Shown here in pieces: positions 15,819 through 25,091 of a stretch of DNA of 36,842 nucleotides. Each line of letters starts with the position of its first letter. The first letter of the stretch is position 1. Below the pieces are notes generated by a model, which did not search any database, was not told where the DNA came from, and worked only from the letters and a program-made list of their open reading frames with translations. The DNA is from CAYFFO01 sp964342485 (lineage in GTDB: Bacteria > Chloroflexota > Dehalococcoidia > Lucifugimonadales > CAJWER01). The position numbers were made by a program, and so were the translations under genes. The stretch covers positions 1 to 36,842 of the forward strand of contig CAYFFO010000021.1 in NCBI GenBank assembly GCA_964342485.1, written 5' to 3'.

Positions 15819-17278
15819 TTAAATTTGAAGGAGTATAGATCTGCATCCTTTAACACAAAACGTAACCTTACAGGTTTTCCTTCAAGTCGGCTAAGGTCCG
15901 ATCCTCTGGACCAATGAACCGTTCCATCTATCACATCAGCAAACATTTCATTGGAATCAGATAATGAGAAACCAGGTATCGGTTGACCATTCTCTTGCTG
16001 AATCTCTACTTTGATCGATCCTACCGCTGATGTAGAGTAATTAATATCTAGTTGATCCCCCTTGAATAAAAATGGACGAGTTGTGAATTCTCCACCAATG
16101 TAGCCGGCGTTGACTGAAACAAACCCGTCTGGTCGTATAGTATATCGACGAATATGGACGCCAGGTGTTTTTAGATGTTCACCTACATACATTGTTAATT
16201 CAGTTGGAGAAGTCTGAAATATACCGTGCCAAAAATAGATTCCTCTCTCATGCCAGTTACGATTATCTAATCCAGGCCTGATAAATGCTTCCATGAAACT
16301 TCGGTCAAAATTCACTCCATCTCTACTAGACATAAAAATGATGTCATTAAGCCCAGTACCATCAAACCATTGTGGATCTGGCATCCTGTGTGCAACATAT
16401 CTAGACGGGAACATTAGATATGTACCGGGAGCCCTATCATAGGGCCAACAAGAGTTGGAATATAGGTGCTCAAAAGGTGTGCTGCCAGTTTCTATGTTAG
16501 TTAAAGGTGTCCAGTTTTTGAAATCATGCGAAGTCGTATGTCGAATCCATCTAACTCCACCAATAAACTCATGTCCTATCTCATCTTTTACGGTAGCAGG
16601 GTCAACCTTAGGATTATTATTGGCGACGCCTCTTGTATAACCTCTATATTGGTTTGTCGATTCATCCCAAAAGTAAAGATTTTCACTATCAAAAGGCCAT
16701 TCATTTAAAATGGGGTCTTTGTAAATTTGATGCCAGTTGATACCATCTGGTGAGCCCATTGCTACGATAGCTCCTCCTCGTGACCACTGCTGGTCTAACT
16801 TCTCTTGCCAAGTAGGTTTGTTCGGAATTTTGGGCTGTGGAGTTTGGGTTGGTACAACCTTAAATGCTTTGAATCGATCTTCCTCTTTTGCGTCTGGATT
16901 TTTATCGAGTCCTACTACTCCAGGTTTAGCTACGAGCAAATTGTTTTCATTTGACCCTTCAAATTCCATTTGACGGAGAAATGGTTTGGTCCAATTAATA
17001 CCATCGTTACTCTCGGCATATGCCCGTTTCCGATAACTATGCATTGGAACACCGATGATTGAGGAATCCTCGCACTTATACCACATTCTGTATTTCTCAC
17101 CGTCATATGATACGGTTGCTGACCCTACGAACCCTTTTTCCCAAGGATAATCAGCTTCTATTACTGCTTCTCTTCGATCCGGAGTATGTAGTTTGCGACT
17201 AATGTTATTAGGAGCAGTTAGCCACATTTCGTCGAGAAATAATTGCCTGTTAGTTCCTATAGAATATATATTGTTCAT
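15815..17278 (-). CDS. beta-propeller glycosidase-like protein (GH32/43/62-type fold)
   Basis: This 487-residue protein has no signal peptide. The sequence has features of the five-bladed propeller glycosidase-like superfamily: an N-terminal FLDEMWL segment, KYRMWYKC, repeated SNDGINW and SPDGINWHQI / SRDGVNFDRS motifs (the Asp-Gly-Ile-Asn-Trp turns), and a C-terminal beta-sandwich-like region with KVEIQQENGQPIPGF. It resembles the large group of uncharacterised bacterial proteins annotated as glycosyl hydrolase family 32/43-like. Cytoplasmic location and lack of an obvious catalytic triad make the reaction uncertain. The ATG is preceded by GGAGA. It follows the Ldh-family gene by 56 bases on the same strand, and may be co-transcribed with it. 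Confidence 0.75.
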   Translation of the reverse strand: MNNIYSIGTNRQLFLDEMWLTAPNNISRKLHTPDRREAVIEADYPWEKGFVGSATVSYDGEKYRMWYKCEDSSIIGVPMHSYRKRAYAESNDGINWTKPFLRQMEFEGSNENNLLVAKPGVVGLDKNPDAKEEDRFKAFKVVPTQTPQPKIPNKPTWQEKLDQQWSRGGAIVAMGSPDGINWHQIYKDPILNEWPFDSENLYFWDESTNQYRGYTRGVANNNPKVDPATVKDEIGHEFIGGVRWIRHTTSHDFKNWTPLTNIETGSTPFEHLYSNSCWPYDRAPGTYLMFPSRYVAHRMPDPQWFDGTGLNDIIFMSSRDGVNFDRSFMEAFIRPGLDNRNWHERGIYFWHGIFQTSPTELTMYVGEHLKTPGVHIRRYTIRPDGFVSVNAGYIGGEFTTRPFLFKGDQLDINYSTSAVGSIKVEIQQENGQPIPGFSLSDSNEMFADVIDGTVHWSRGSDLSRLEGKPVRLRFVLKDADLYSFKFN

Positions 17279-17334
17279 TTATGGAAATTCTCCAAGCAGA
17301 TTTGTTTTTTTATTTCAAATTGAAGATATCTGTT

Positions 17335-18384
17335 TTAAACAGGTAACTCTAATGCGAATCTTTCAGCTAAATTCTTAATAGATTCCCATTGTTCGTCTGG
17401 GATAGGAATACCATTTAATTTGCGTTCTTTTCTGAAGTTATTTTCTATATCACCGGGAATCTTTACAGAATCAAAACCGGAAGCTGGATTGACGGACCTA
17501 ACGAGTTTTTGTAGATTGCTTGATTTAGTTTGGAATTCGTCTATGGGTTGAAAAAGATCGGCTTTCATAACGATCATGGTTACACCTTGATGTCTCATTA
17601 TTGGTCCGCCTTTGTCATTTTCAGAGTAATCATCAGATCCAGAAAATATTCGTCCTATAAATTCATTAGCTAACATGAGGGAATATCCTTTATGTGCTCC
17701 AAAAGGAGTCAGTCTTGCCCTTTCTGGGTAGGTACTCGGATCCTTCGTCGGATTGCCTTGATCATCAACCAAAGATCCATCAGGTGCGGGCTCTCCTCTT
17801 TGATGGGCGATCCGTAATTTTGATCCTGCTACAGTCGTTGTAGCAAAATCCATTATCATATTAGATTCACCTATACCAGGAATCCCTATTGAGATAGGAT
17901 TTGTATGTAAAATAGAATCACGACCACCAAATGGGACTGCTACCGGCTGTTCAACTCCATAGCCTGATGCCCATATCTGTGAAATCATATTTACCCTCGC
18001 GGCCATCTCAGCATATTCTCCCAATCTACCAATATGGCTCGATTGCATAAAACTAACAACCGCTATCTGATGGGAAGAAGCTTTAGAGATAGCCAAATCC
18101 ATAGAAAACTTTGCTATAACATGTCCAAAAGTCCAATTACCTTTAATTAAAGCAGAATTTTGATTCTCATTTATTATTTCAGGCCATGCGGTAGGAACTA
18201 GCAACTGTTCATCGATTTCTTTTATATATCTTGGTAGGTGGAAGACACCGTGTGTATCCACACCAGACAAATTTGCCGATAATAGAGCTTCACTGACTCG
18301 TTTAGCGTTACGTTCATCAGCTCCAGCTGATATTAGAATCTGGTAGGTCAGTTTGTATAGGTCATGTTCATTGATATTAACCAA
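17335..18384 (-). CDS. Ldh-family (malate/L-lactate/ureidoglycolate dehydrogenase type) oxidoreductase
   Basis: This 349-residue protein belongs to the Ldh_2 family of NAD(P)-dependent 2-hydroxyacid dehydrogenases, a fold distinct from classical LDH. Diagnostic features are GVDTHGVFHLPRY near residue 44, SHIGRLGEYAEMAA, the DFATTTVAGSKLRIA nucleotide-binding strand, and PFGAHKGYSLML. It probably interconverts a 2-hydroxyacid and a 2-oxoacid. I chose the TTG at 18384: AAGGAG lies ten bases upstream and the length then fits the family. A longer reading from 18462 adds 26 residues that look untranslated. It sits upstream of the glycosidase-like gene. Confidence 0.92.
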   Translation of the reverse strand: MVNINEHDLYKLTYQILISAGADERNAKRVSEALLSANLSGVDTHGVFHLPRYIKEIDEQLLVPTAWPEIINENQNSALIKGNWTFGHVIAKFSMDLAISKASSHQIAVVSFMQSSHIGRLGEYAEMAARVNMISQIWASGYGVEQPVAVPFGGRDSILHTNPISIGIPGIGESNMIMDFATTTVAGSKLRIAHQRGEPAPDGSLVDDQGNPTKDPSTYPERARLTPFGAHKGYSLMLANEFIGRIFSGSDDYSENDKGGPIMRHQGVTMIVMKADLFQPIDEFQTKSSNLQKLVRSVNPASGFDSVKIPGDIENNFRKERKLNGIPIPDEQWESIKNLAERFALELPV

Positions 18385-18566
18385 TATAATTGCTCTCCTT
18401 AACGAATCTATATAAAAACTTAGTGATAAAGAAAGCCTATTAATACATGAACACGCTGTCAATAGTAAGCATGAATCAACTAAACTGTAAAAGCCTGACT
18501 GTTTTTATCAGTCATGAGTTAACTTGTCGTAACTAAGTTTATGTTCGTATTTGAAATTAACGGTAA

Positions 18567-21500
18567 ATGAATTTTCAATATATCTGTCAAAATTGTAAAA
18601 GAGATTTAGACCCATCGGACAAATTCTGTATGTCCTGTGGGACTGATACACAGATTAAAGGAAGTGAAAACTGCCCAAACTGTAATCAAAACAAATCGTT
18701 AACAGATAGGTTTTGTATTAAATGTGGGTATTCCTTTCAAGCAAATGCCCAGGGTGATGAGCCTGATAAAACAAAAACAAATATTACAGATCCATCGGAC
18801 AAAACTTCCAACGAAATAGAACCTTCACCTTCTTTGATAGATCAAGTCTTAACACAACGGTTTACGGAATTGGAAAAAATTCAATTTTGTATCAATTTAT
18901 TAAACCAAGACGAATTTGATAACGATCAAACAGTTCAAACGTTAAAAAATCAGCTTTCTGACAGAATTGATGGAATACAAAACGAACTTACAGATCTATT
19001 AATCAACCGGATCTCAGAAATAAAAAACACAAAAACATATATCGATACCTCTGATCGAATAGACTATTTTCTAGCATTTATTGATGGTCAAATCGAGATT
19101 GATAAAAACACTCTAAAACAAACAAAAGTAGATGGGCTACTGCGTAGACTGAGACCAGACATAAAAGACAACTTGGATAGAGCTTTAGATCAAAATCGAT
19201 CTCAAAACCTGAATGCAATACACCAAGCGACGGAGCCTGAAGAAAAAGTTTCTTATTCAAAACCTTCGTTACCTAAGGTCAATTGGAATAATCTGTTTTC
19301 AGCCATTTCTTCAGAAAATGCTATGTCAGCTTTTCTAAGTTTCGGGGTTCTTTTAATAGCTTTAAGTTCATTGGTGATTGTAGTCAGTCTTTGGTCACAG
19401 TTTTCCTGGATCATTAAGCAATCAGTCTTCGTACTGCAAATGGTCGGGTTCATTTCAGCAGGGCATATCGTAAAAGAACGGCTGAAACTTCGGATTTCTG
19501 GTCTTGCATTGATCTCAATCGGTGCGATTTGGTCTTTTTTTAACGCTGGTATAGCGGTCTATGAATTTGTTGGAAGCCAAGGAGTTCAGGTAATACCAGG
19601 ATTAGGTTTGCCAATTGACCTCCCAATCTATGGATGGCTGATTATCTCAACTATCTCATTGCCTATATGGTTAATCCTTACTCATACCTATCGTGGCCAT
19701 TTATTAACTCAAGGCAGCGTTGGAATAATTGGTGTTTGTCTTTGTTTATCACTTTTAAGCTTCGGACTATCTTGGTACTGGTCATTATTGGCTTTAACCG
19801 TTGAATCTTTGGTACTAGTAGTATTCTGGAATCGTTTAACAAACATCTATAGTTATATAGCTCATCCTCTTATTTGGACAGCTCATATATTAGCGGTTGT
19901 TCCAACGATTGTTTCGGTACCTGTTTGGTTAATAGAATCTTCAGGTTATTCTTTGATTGCATCCCTGACTGGACTTGCAATTTTATTGTATTTGGCAATG
20001 CGGCAACTGGAATTTTACTGGTATCGATATCCAATAGTCGGTCTTGGGTCAGTTTCTTTTGTTTTACTTGCTTTGCAATCAGGTTTTGTCCATATGGAAT
20101 ACTTCGATCTTATTCTTACTGTAACGGCGGCCATTTTGTTTATTTTAGGAATTGTTTTTAAACAATTGGGGTTTTCACATCTTGATTCAAAGCAACAATA
20201 TTTGAATCCATTCAACTTAGCAATGCTAATATTCCTGATAGCAGCATTGTTATGGCCAGATATCAATTACTGGGCCCGGTCTTTTACTGCTTTGTTTACT
20301 ACTATCATCGCTATGGTAATAGCTTATTCCTGGAAAAGAGAACCTTGGCCGTGGATCCCTTTAATCCCATTCACTGTTCTTCCATATGTTTTATTTGAAG
20401 CAACCGCATTCAGTGATGTTTGGCTTGTTACGTTTTTAGCAGGTTTTTCAATTTTGGGACTGCTTATAGCTTCAGCCCTTAACATGACCAGAAATTTATC
20501 TTTGCCTTGGCATATCTGGAGTACTCTCCTTATATTGGCATCTTTTTCATATTCTTTGGCAGGGAATGAATATGATATGGCATTTAATCTAGTGACTATT
20601 GCAATTTTATTAATATGTGATTCTATATTAGTTACAAAACTACCCTTATCGGGCTCTCACTATCTTTCCAATATAATATGGAAAATTGACAATTATCAGG
20701 AGTCTCAATTTTTCAAAGACCGAATTAAACCTGCATCAATTGTCAGGTTCTGGTCTGTATTTCTTGCAACTTTGGCTATCTCTATTTTCCCCTTTGGCAT
20801 ATCAAATGGATTAACATCTGTTGAATATCTTGACCAAAGTATTGCTAGAGATACTTATGTATTAATTTCTTGGGCAATAATTGTTGTTTTCATATCCGTT
20901 GTTTTATTGGGTAAAGTATCTTTCCTTCACCGAATAGGTGGATTTATTGCATCAGGAATTATTGCATCAGCTGGATTTTTATTGTCCTTATCTGCTTCGG
21001 ATCCAATACCAGTATTTGTAGCTAGCTACGGTATTTTTCTAATTAGCATTCTTTACCGAATATTTACTTCAAAATACTTATTCTCATGGGTTGCTACTGT
21101 CTGTTCAGGTATCGCAATTATTTCAACCTTCCAATTATTTTCTCCAATTTCACAGGAATTTATAGCACCTTTAATGGCTATCATTGCTTTAATTTACTTA
21201 TTATCAGCCTGGGCTCTGCGTAAAAATGAAATAGATGCATATCCTGCTCTCTTGGCTTCTACAATAATCTTAATTTCAATTATCATAAACTTACCGGCAT
21301 GGAAAACTACAGCAGGATTATCCTGTTTGTTATTGTCGGCGACATACTTTGTTATTCTGGGCCTTTTAATATTTCAACAAATTTCTTCCTGTGAAATATG
21401 TGGAAAGATGCAAGATAGGACTGACGACAAGTTTTGTATTGTCTGCGGAAAAAGTTATATACGAGGTTCATACCGACTCCTTCTTTCTTTTAGCAATACG

Positions 21501-23747
21501 AAACAACTATTTCTTGGCTCTTCAATTTCAATTTCGTTAGGAATCTTCTTGGTCGTTAGTAGTATTTTAAGCTTTATATCGAGATTGGGATTTTCTTTCG
21601 ATTTACAGGCTTATGCTTTGATGATGATGGCGTTTATTGTATTGATTACTAGCATCTTATTAGATGCAGTATTCAAAGCCATATATATCCGTTGTTTGCA
21701 GGTCGTAGCAACAATTGTAGTGTTCGGTTCAATATTGATTGCCTGGACATATGGTAGCGATACATCATTAATTGTCACTTATCTATCTACAGCTTTATAT
21801 GCAATGGTATTTAGAATTCGTTTCAGTCATTTTTTACCTATTGTCAGCAGCCTATTCTTCTTGGCCCTAGGTATCTATGAAATATTGAATTTGTTGGAAT
21901 TCTTGAATATTGTTGAGACCACTTTCTGGTGTAGTTTCTCATTAATATTATTTGGAATTGGATACTATATTGAAAGGAAATCGTTACAGGATGCCATTAG
22001 CTTATATATATTCAGTTCCATTTTTATACTGATAGCTCTCTGGTTTGCCAGATTTGATCAAGAATCAATACTAATGTCTTTGGGGTTCTTAATATTATCC
22101 TTAATTAGCATCGGGATACTGATTGAAAAAGATAAAATAAAGGCTATCAAGATGCTATCCATCGGTTTTCAATCTATGGGAATCAAGCCTGCTTATACAC
22201 CTAAATCGATTTCAGTCTTAATTTCTATAACACTTGTTTGTATTGCTATCCCTATATGGACCATAACGTTTCTCGATAATTTCTATTCGTTTTCATTATT
22301 TACCCATGGTTCTCTAGTAATCAGTTTCTATTCTTTAACTTTCATTCTATTGGCTGTATATCTTGGTAGATTCAATTCCCTATATACCTTACCACTCCAA
22401 TTATCATCAATTATTGCCTCAATCATCGCTCCAATTATTGCAATTGAAGATGAAATATTTAGGACCTCTGCAATTTGGGCTTCTACAATATCTTTTGCAT
22501 TTAGTGCCCTAATATTTAAACGATTCTACTGGATATATGGAGCTTCTATTGCTGGTCATATAGGACTTATTTCAACTGTAGAAATTAATTATTTTGATTT
22601 TAGCTTACATGAAAAAGGATTGATTCTTGGTCTGTTTGGAATATTGTTTTCCTTCTTTGTGCTATCTATCATAAAAAGGTTTGAACTAACCATACACCCC
22701 GTAAAGCAAATTGATTATAAAGCTATACCTCTAATTATTTTCGTAGGATTAGATTTATTAGCTGGATTAATTATTGCTGGTTGGAATGATTGGTCGAATT
22801 GGGAAGTACTAACACTTGGACTGATGTCTATGGTGTTAACAGCGGGACTTAGCGTTATATCCAAAAATGGATACCTGTCATATACTTCTACTTTCCTTAT
22901 TACAGTCAATATTGGGATCATAGCAGGGATGCTATCGGATGGTCCTACCATCAGGGCTGTAGGCTGGTCGATACAGGGGCTATTCATGTGGTGGGTAGGA
23001 ATTGCTATTTCAAAATGGATTTTGCCCGAATCAATAAAATTTTGGGAAACTCCGTTCAAAACATCTGGTAACAGGCTTTGTTGGTTTGCGACTGGTTACG
23101 TAATCATAGTATTGCTTCTAGGTTTAACAGACACAATTAGAATCGACATAGCTTTGGGCCAAATTACAATGGTTATTGCTATTCTAGGACTACTGTATTT
23201 AGGCATGTCTCTTTACTATCGTAATTATCTATATAGTTATATTGCAGCAGCTTCCCTGATAGTCAGTTGGTATGTACAGTTGATTGACAGAGACGTACTA
23301 TATCTCCAGCTATACTGTCTACCTGTAGGTATCTATTTGTTGGGTCTTTCTTATTTCGAAAAAACTAGAGGGCGAAACCATAACGGTATTACGATAATTC
23401 TTGCTTTCCTTGCCATTGGATTACTTATTGGTTCAGCTTTTATCCAATCGTTATTGTCTGAACCAAAAATGTTTTATGTCATAATTGTTGCTCTTGAAGC
23501 AGTATTACTAGTGATTTTGGGTTCCTTTACCAAATCACGTTTACCTTTTATTTCAGGAATAGTTGCTTTCATATTGAATATTGGTTATCAAATAACCTCA
23601 ATCCTAGCTTCTTTAGGCACAGCTATTTTTGCGTTGATTATCGGTATTGCTATAGTAATATTGGTAATAATCCTTGAACGATTCAGAGAAAAACTTATAA
23701 CTTCTTCTCGTCTTTTATCTACTGATCAAAATGAGTGGACATGGTAA
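18567..23747 (+). CDS. giant polytopic membrane protein with three zinc ribbons
   Basis: This 1726-residue protein starts with two zinc-ribbon modules (Cys7/10/21/24 and Cys36/39/50/53). They are followed by a charged, helical cytosolic region (about 65-250) with no recognisable enzyme motif. From about 252 on it is almost continuous membrane helices, clearly more than forty. A third zinc ribbon (Cys942/945/957/960, EICGK...FCIVCGK) sits almost exactly in the middle, splitting the membrane part into two arrays of about 690 and 765 residues. I do not recognise a characterised family; it resembles the DUF2157/SCO7613-type large membrane proteins in style. No transport, polymerase or glycosyltransferase motif is visible. 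The ROK kinase follows 37 bases later on the same strand. The ATG has only a weak upstream GG. Confidence 0.85.
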   Translation: MNFQYICQNCKRDLDPSDKFCMSCGTDTQIKGSENCPNCNQNKSLTDRFCIKCGYSFQANAQGDEPDKTKTNITDPSDKTSNEIEPSPSLIDQVLTQRFTELEKIQFCINLLNQDEFDNDQTVQTLKNQLSDRIDGIQNELTDLLINRISEIKNTKTYIDTSDRIDYFLAFIDGQIEIDKNTLKQTKVDGLLRRLRPDIKDNLDRALDQNRSQNLNAIHQATEPEEKVSYSKPSLPKVNWNNLFSAISSENAMSAFLSFGVLLIALSSLVIVVSLWSQFSWIIKQSVFVLQMVGFISAGHIVKERLKLRISGLALISIGAIWSFFNAGIAVYEFVGSQGVQVIPGLGLPIDLPIYGWLIISTISLPIWLILTHTYRGHLLTQGSVGIIGVCLCLSLLSFGLSWYWSLLALTVESLVLVVFWNRLTNIYSYIAHPLIWTAHILAVVPTIVSVPVWLIESSGYSLIASLTGLAILLYLAMRQLEFYWYRYPIVGLGSVSFVLLALQSGFVHMEYFDLILTVTAAILFILGIVFKQLGFSHLDSKQQYLNPFNLAMLIFLIAALLWPDINYWARSFTALFTTIIAMVIAYSWKREPWPWIPLIPFTVLPYVLFEATAFSDVWLVTFLAGFSILGLLIASALNMTRNLSLPWHIWSTLLILASFSYSLAGNEYDMAFNLVTIAILLICDSILVTKLPLSGSHYLSNIIWKIDNYQESQFFKDRIKPASIVRFWSVFLATLAISIFPFGISNGLTSVEYLDQSIARDTYVLISWAIIVVFISVVLLGKVSFLHRIGGFIASGIIASAGFLLSLSASDPIPVFVASYGIFLISILYRIFTSKYLFSWVATVCSGIAIISTFQLFSPISQEFIAPLMAIIALIYLLSAWALRKNEIDAYPALLASTIILISIIINLPAWKTTAGLSCLLLSATYFVILGLLIFQQISSCEICGKMQDRTDDKFCIVCGKSYIRGSYRLLLSFSNTKQLFLGSSISISLGIFLVVSSILSFISRLGFSFDLQAYALMMMAFIVLITSILLDAVFKAIYIRCLQVVATIVVFGSILIAWTYGSDTSLIVTYLSTALYAMVFRIRFSHFLPIVSSLFFLALGIYEILNLLEFLNIVETTFWCSFSLILFGIGYYIERKSLQDAISLYIFSSIFILIALWFARFDQESILMSLGFLILSLISIGILIEKDKIKAIKMLSIGFQSMGIKPAYTPKSISVLISITLVCIAIPIWTITFLDNFYSFSLFTHGSLVISFYSLTFILLAVYLGRFNSLYTLPLQLSSIIASIIAPIIAIEDEIFRTSAIWASTISFAFSALIFKRFYWIYGASIAGHIGLISTVEINYFDFSLHEKGLILGLFGILFSFFVLSIIKRFELTIHPVKQIDYKAIPLIIFVGLDLLAGLIIAGWNDWSNWEVLTLGLMSMVLTAGLSVISKNGYLSYTSTFLITVNIGIIAGMLSDGPTIRAVGWSIQGLFMWWVGIAISKWILPESIKFWETPFKTSGNRLCWFATGYVIIVLLLGLTDTIRIDIALGQITMVIAILGLLYLGMSLYYRNYLYSYIAAASLIVSWYVQLIDRDVLYLQLYCLPVGIYLLGLSYFEKTRGRNHNGITIILAFLAIGLLIGSAFIQSLLSEPKMFYVIIVALEAVLLVILGSFTKSRLPFISGIVAFILNIGYQITSILASLGTAIFALIIGIAIVILVIILERFREKLITSSRLLSTDQNEWTW

Positions 23748-23784
23748 GGTACTTTACTGACATTTATTTGATCAAATACACAAT

Positions 23785-24765
23785 GTGGTACATATTTTGA
23801 GCGATTATATTCTTACAATCGATATTGGAGGAACACAAATCAGGGTTGCCACCGTTGAACGGTCTGGCAATATTGTGACAAAAAGTTCCATCAAGACTGA
23901 AGCAGATCTTGGGAAAACATCGATGATTGAGCGGTTGGTTAAACAACTGGAGTCGGTTATAGAAAATTCAAATAAAAGAAGTTTATTGGCAATCGCTGCA
24001 GGAGTAGCTGGGCCCACTGATATTTGCAGTGGAATCATGCACAATCCACCTCATTTACCTGCATGGCATCAATTTTCTCTAAAGAAATATTTGGGAGAAC
24101 AATTTGACTGTCCTGTGTTTATAGCTAATGACGCTACCTTTGCTGCAATAGGGGAATACAGACATGGATTTGATAAAAAATACAATAATCTGGTTTATTT
24201 AACAATTAGTACCGGTATAGGAGGAGGATTGATCCTAGGAAGACATCCTCAATTCGGATCAAGGGGTTATTCAGGAGAATTTGGACATATGCTAATGGTT
24301 CCAAACGGACCTAAGTGTGATTGTGGAGGAAACGGTTGTTTGGAATCTCTTGCATCCGGTTCAGCGATTGCAAGGCAAGGAATAGAAGCGGTCCGTTTAT
24401 CCAAATCCACGATTTTGATTGAGCTGTGTAACGGTCAAATCGAGCAAATATCTGCAGAAACGGTTTCGAAAGCAGCTCGACTCGGAGATGAAATATCAAA
24501 GTCGATTTTTGAACAAGCAGGTATGTATCTTGGTATTGGAATATCTAATTTAGCTATTAGTCTCGATCCAGATATAATCGTGATAGGAGGAGGCTTATCT
24601 AACAGCTTAGATTTGATGATGGAATCTGTGAACAAGCAAATTGAACTTTTAGTAAACAGCTACTTTGGCCCTTCTACATTAGTAGTTAAATCGAAGTTAG
24701 GAGATGACGCTGGGTTGTTGGGAGCAGCTACTTATGCCTTTCAACAAACAGATAGTGAAGGGTAA
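23785..24765 (+). CDS. ROK family sugar kinase (glucokinase-like)
   Basis: This 326-residue ROK protein has the ATP phosphate-binding loop DIGGT at 13-17, the catalytic Asn115-Asp116 (ANDATFAAIGE), GIGGGLIL, and the ROK zinc site His168 with Cys178, Cys180 and Cys185 (EFGHM...CDCGGNGCLE). No N-terminal helix-turn-helix is present, so it is an enzyme and not a ROK repressor. It probably phosphorylates glucose or a related sugar such as N-acetylmannosamine. The GTG at 23785 has no clear Shine-Dalgarno, and a TTG at 23797, five codons on, is an alternative. It closely follows the giant membrane protein, and a terminator-like hairpin follows it. Confidence 0.92.
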   Translation: MVHILSDYILTIDIGGTQIRVATVERSGNIVTKSSIKTEADLGKTSMIERLVKQLESVIENSNKRSLLAIAAGVAGPTDICSGIMHNPPHLPAWHQFSLKKYLGEQFDCPVFIANDATFAAIGEYRHGFDKKYNNLVYLTISTGIGGGLILGRHPQFGSRGYSGEFGHMLMVPNGPKCDCGGNGCLESLASGSAIARQGIEAVRLSKSTILIELCNGQIEQISAETVSKAARLGDEISKSIFEQAGMYLGIGISNLAISLDPDIIVIGGGLSNSLDLMMESVNKQIELLVNSYFGPSTLVVKSKLGDDAGLLGAATYAFQQTDSEG

Positions 24766-24787
24766 AATAGATTTTCTATCAACCCTT
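24758..24787 (+). terminator. nested hairpin after the ROK gene
   Basis: AAGGGT (24758-24763, containing part of the stop codon) pairs with ACCCTT (24782-24787), enclosing ATAGA (24767-24771) paired with TCTAT (24775-24779). A weak ATTTAT tail follows. It separates the plus-strand kinase gene from the minus-strand tRNA genes. Confidence 0.45.
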
Positions 24788-24804
24788 ATTTATATTGTTA
24801 GGGA

Positions 24805-24879
24805 TGGAGCCAACGGACGGATTTGAACCGTCGACCTGCTGTTTACGAAACAGCTGCTCTGCCCCTGAGCTACGTTGGC
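24805..24879 (-). tRNA. tRNA-Thr (anticodon CGT)
   Basis: The minus strand folds as a full cloverleaf. Acceptor GCCAACG pairs with CGTTGGC, followed by a U discriminator and an encoded CCA. The D arm is GCTCAGGGGCAGAGC, and the anticodon stem GCTGT/ACAGC encloses loop TTCGTAA with anticodon CGT. The T arm is GACGG/CCGTC with loop TTCAAAT. It decodes ACG. It differs at two positions from the neighbouring tRNA. Confidence 0.97.
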
Positions 24880-24929
24880 AAGGTAGTCGGTATTAATTCT
24901 TTATAGAAATATGTTGGCGAATCTTTTTA

Positions 24930-25004
24930 TGGAGCCAACGGACGGATTCGAACCGTCGACCTGCTGTTTACAAAACAGCTGCTCTGCCCCTGAGCTACGT
25001 TGGC
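24930..25004 (-). tRNA. tRNA-Thr (anticodon TGT)
   Basis: This has the same cloverleaf as its neighbour: acceptor GCCAACG/CGTTGGC, U discriminator, encoded CCA, and anticodon loop TTTGTAA giving TGT. The T loop is the canonical TTCGAAT. It decodes ACA and, by wobble, other ACN codons. It is the promoter-proximal member of the pair; fifty bases separate the two genes and both are probably processed from one transcript. Confidence 0.97.
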
Positions 25005-25024
25005 AAGAAATTTAGATATTAGTA

Positions 25025-25033
25025 ATTGTAGCA
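25025..25033 (-). promoter_or_regulatory. extended -10 promoter for the tRNA pair
   Basis: On the minus strand TGCTACAAT (TGn plus TACAAT) ends 20 bases before the first tRNA. Transcription would start near 25018, giving a leader of about 14 bases. No good -35 is visible, which an extended -10 tolerates. Confidence 0.5.
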
Positions 25034-25091
25034 CCTATGTAGTTAGAATATATAAGGTGTAAAGTGATGTGAATTTCTGTATTGCAAAGTT

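Noticed and set aside
18385..18462. 26-residue N-terminal extension of the Ldh-family protein
   Set aside because: The Shine-Dalgarno AAGGAG lies within it, pointing to the TTG at 18384, and family length fits the shorter form.
24805..25004. tRNA genes as an integration site for a genomic island
   Set aside because: There is no integrase, no partial tRNA repeat elsewhere in the window and no shift in base composition around the pair.
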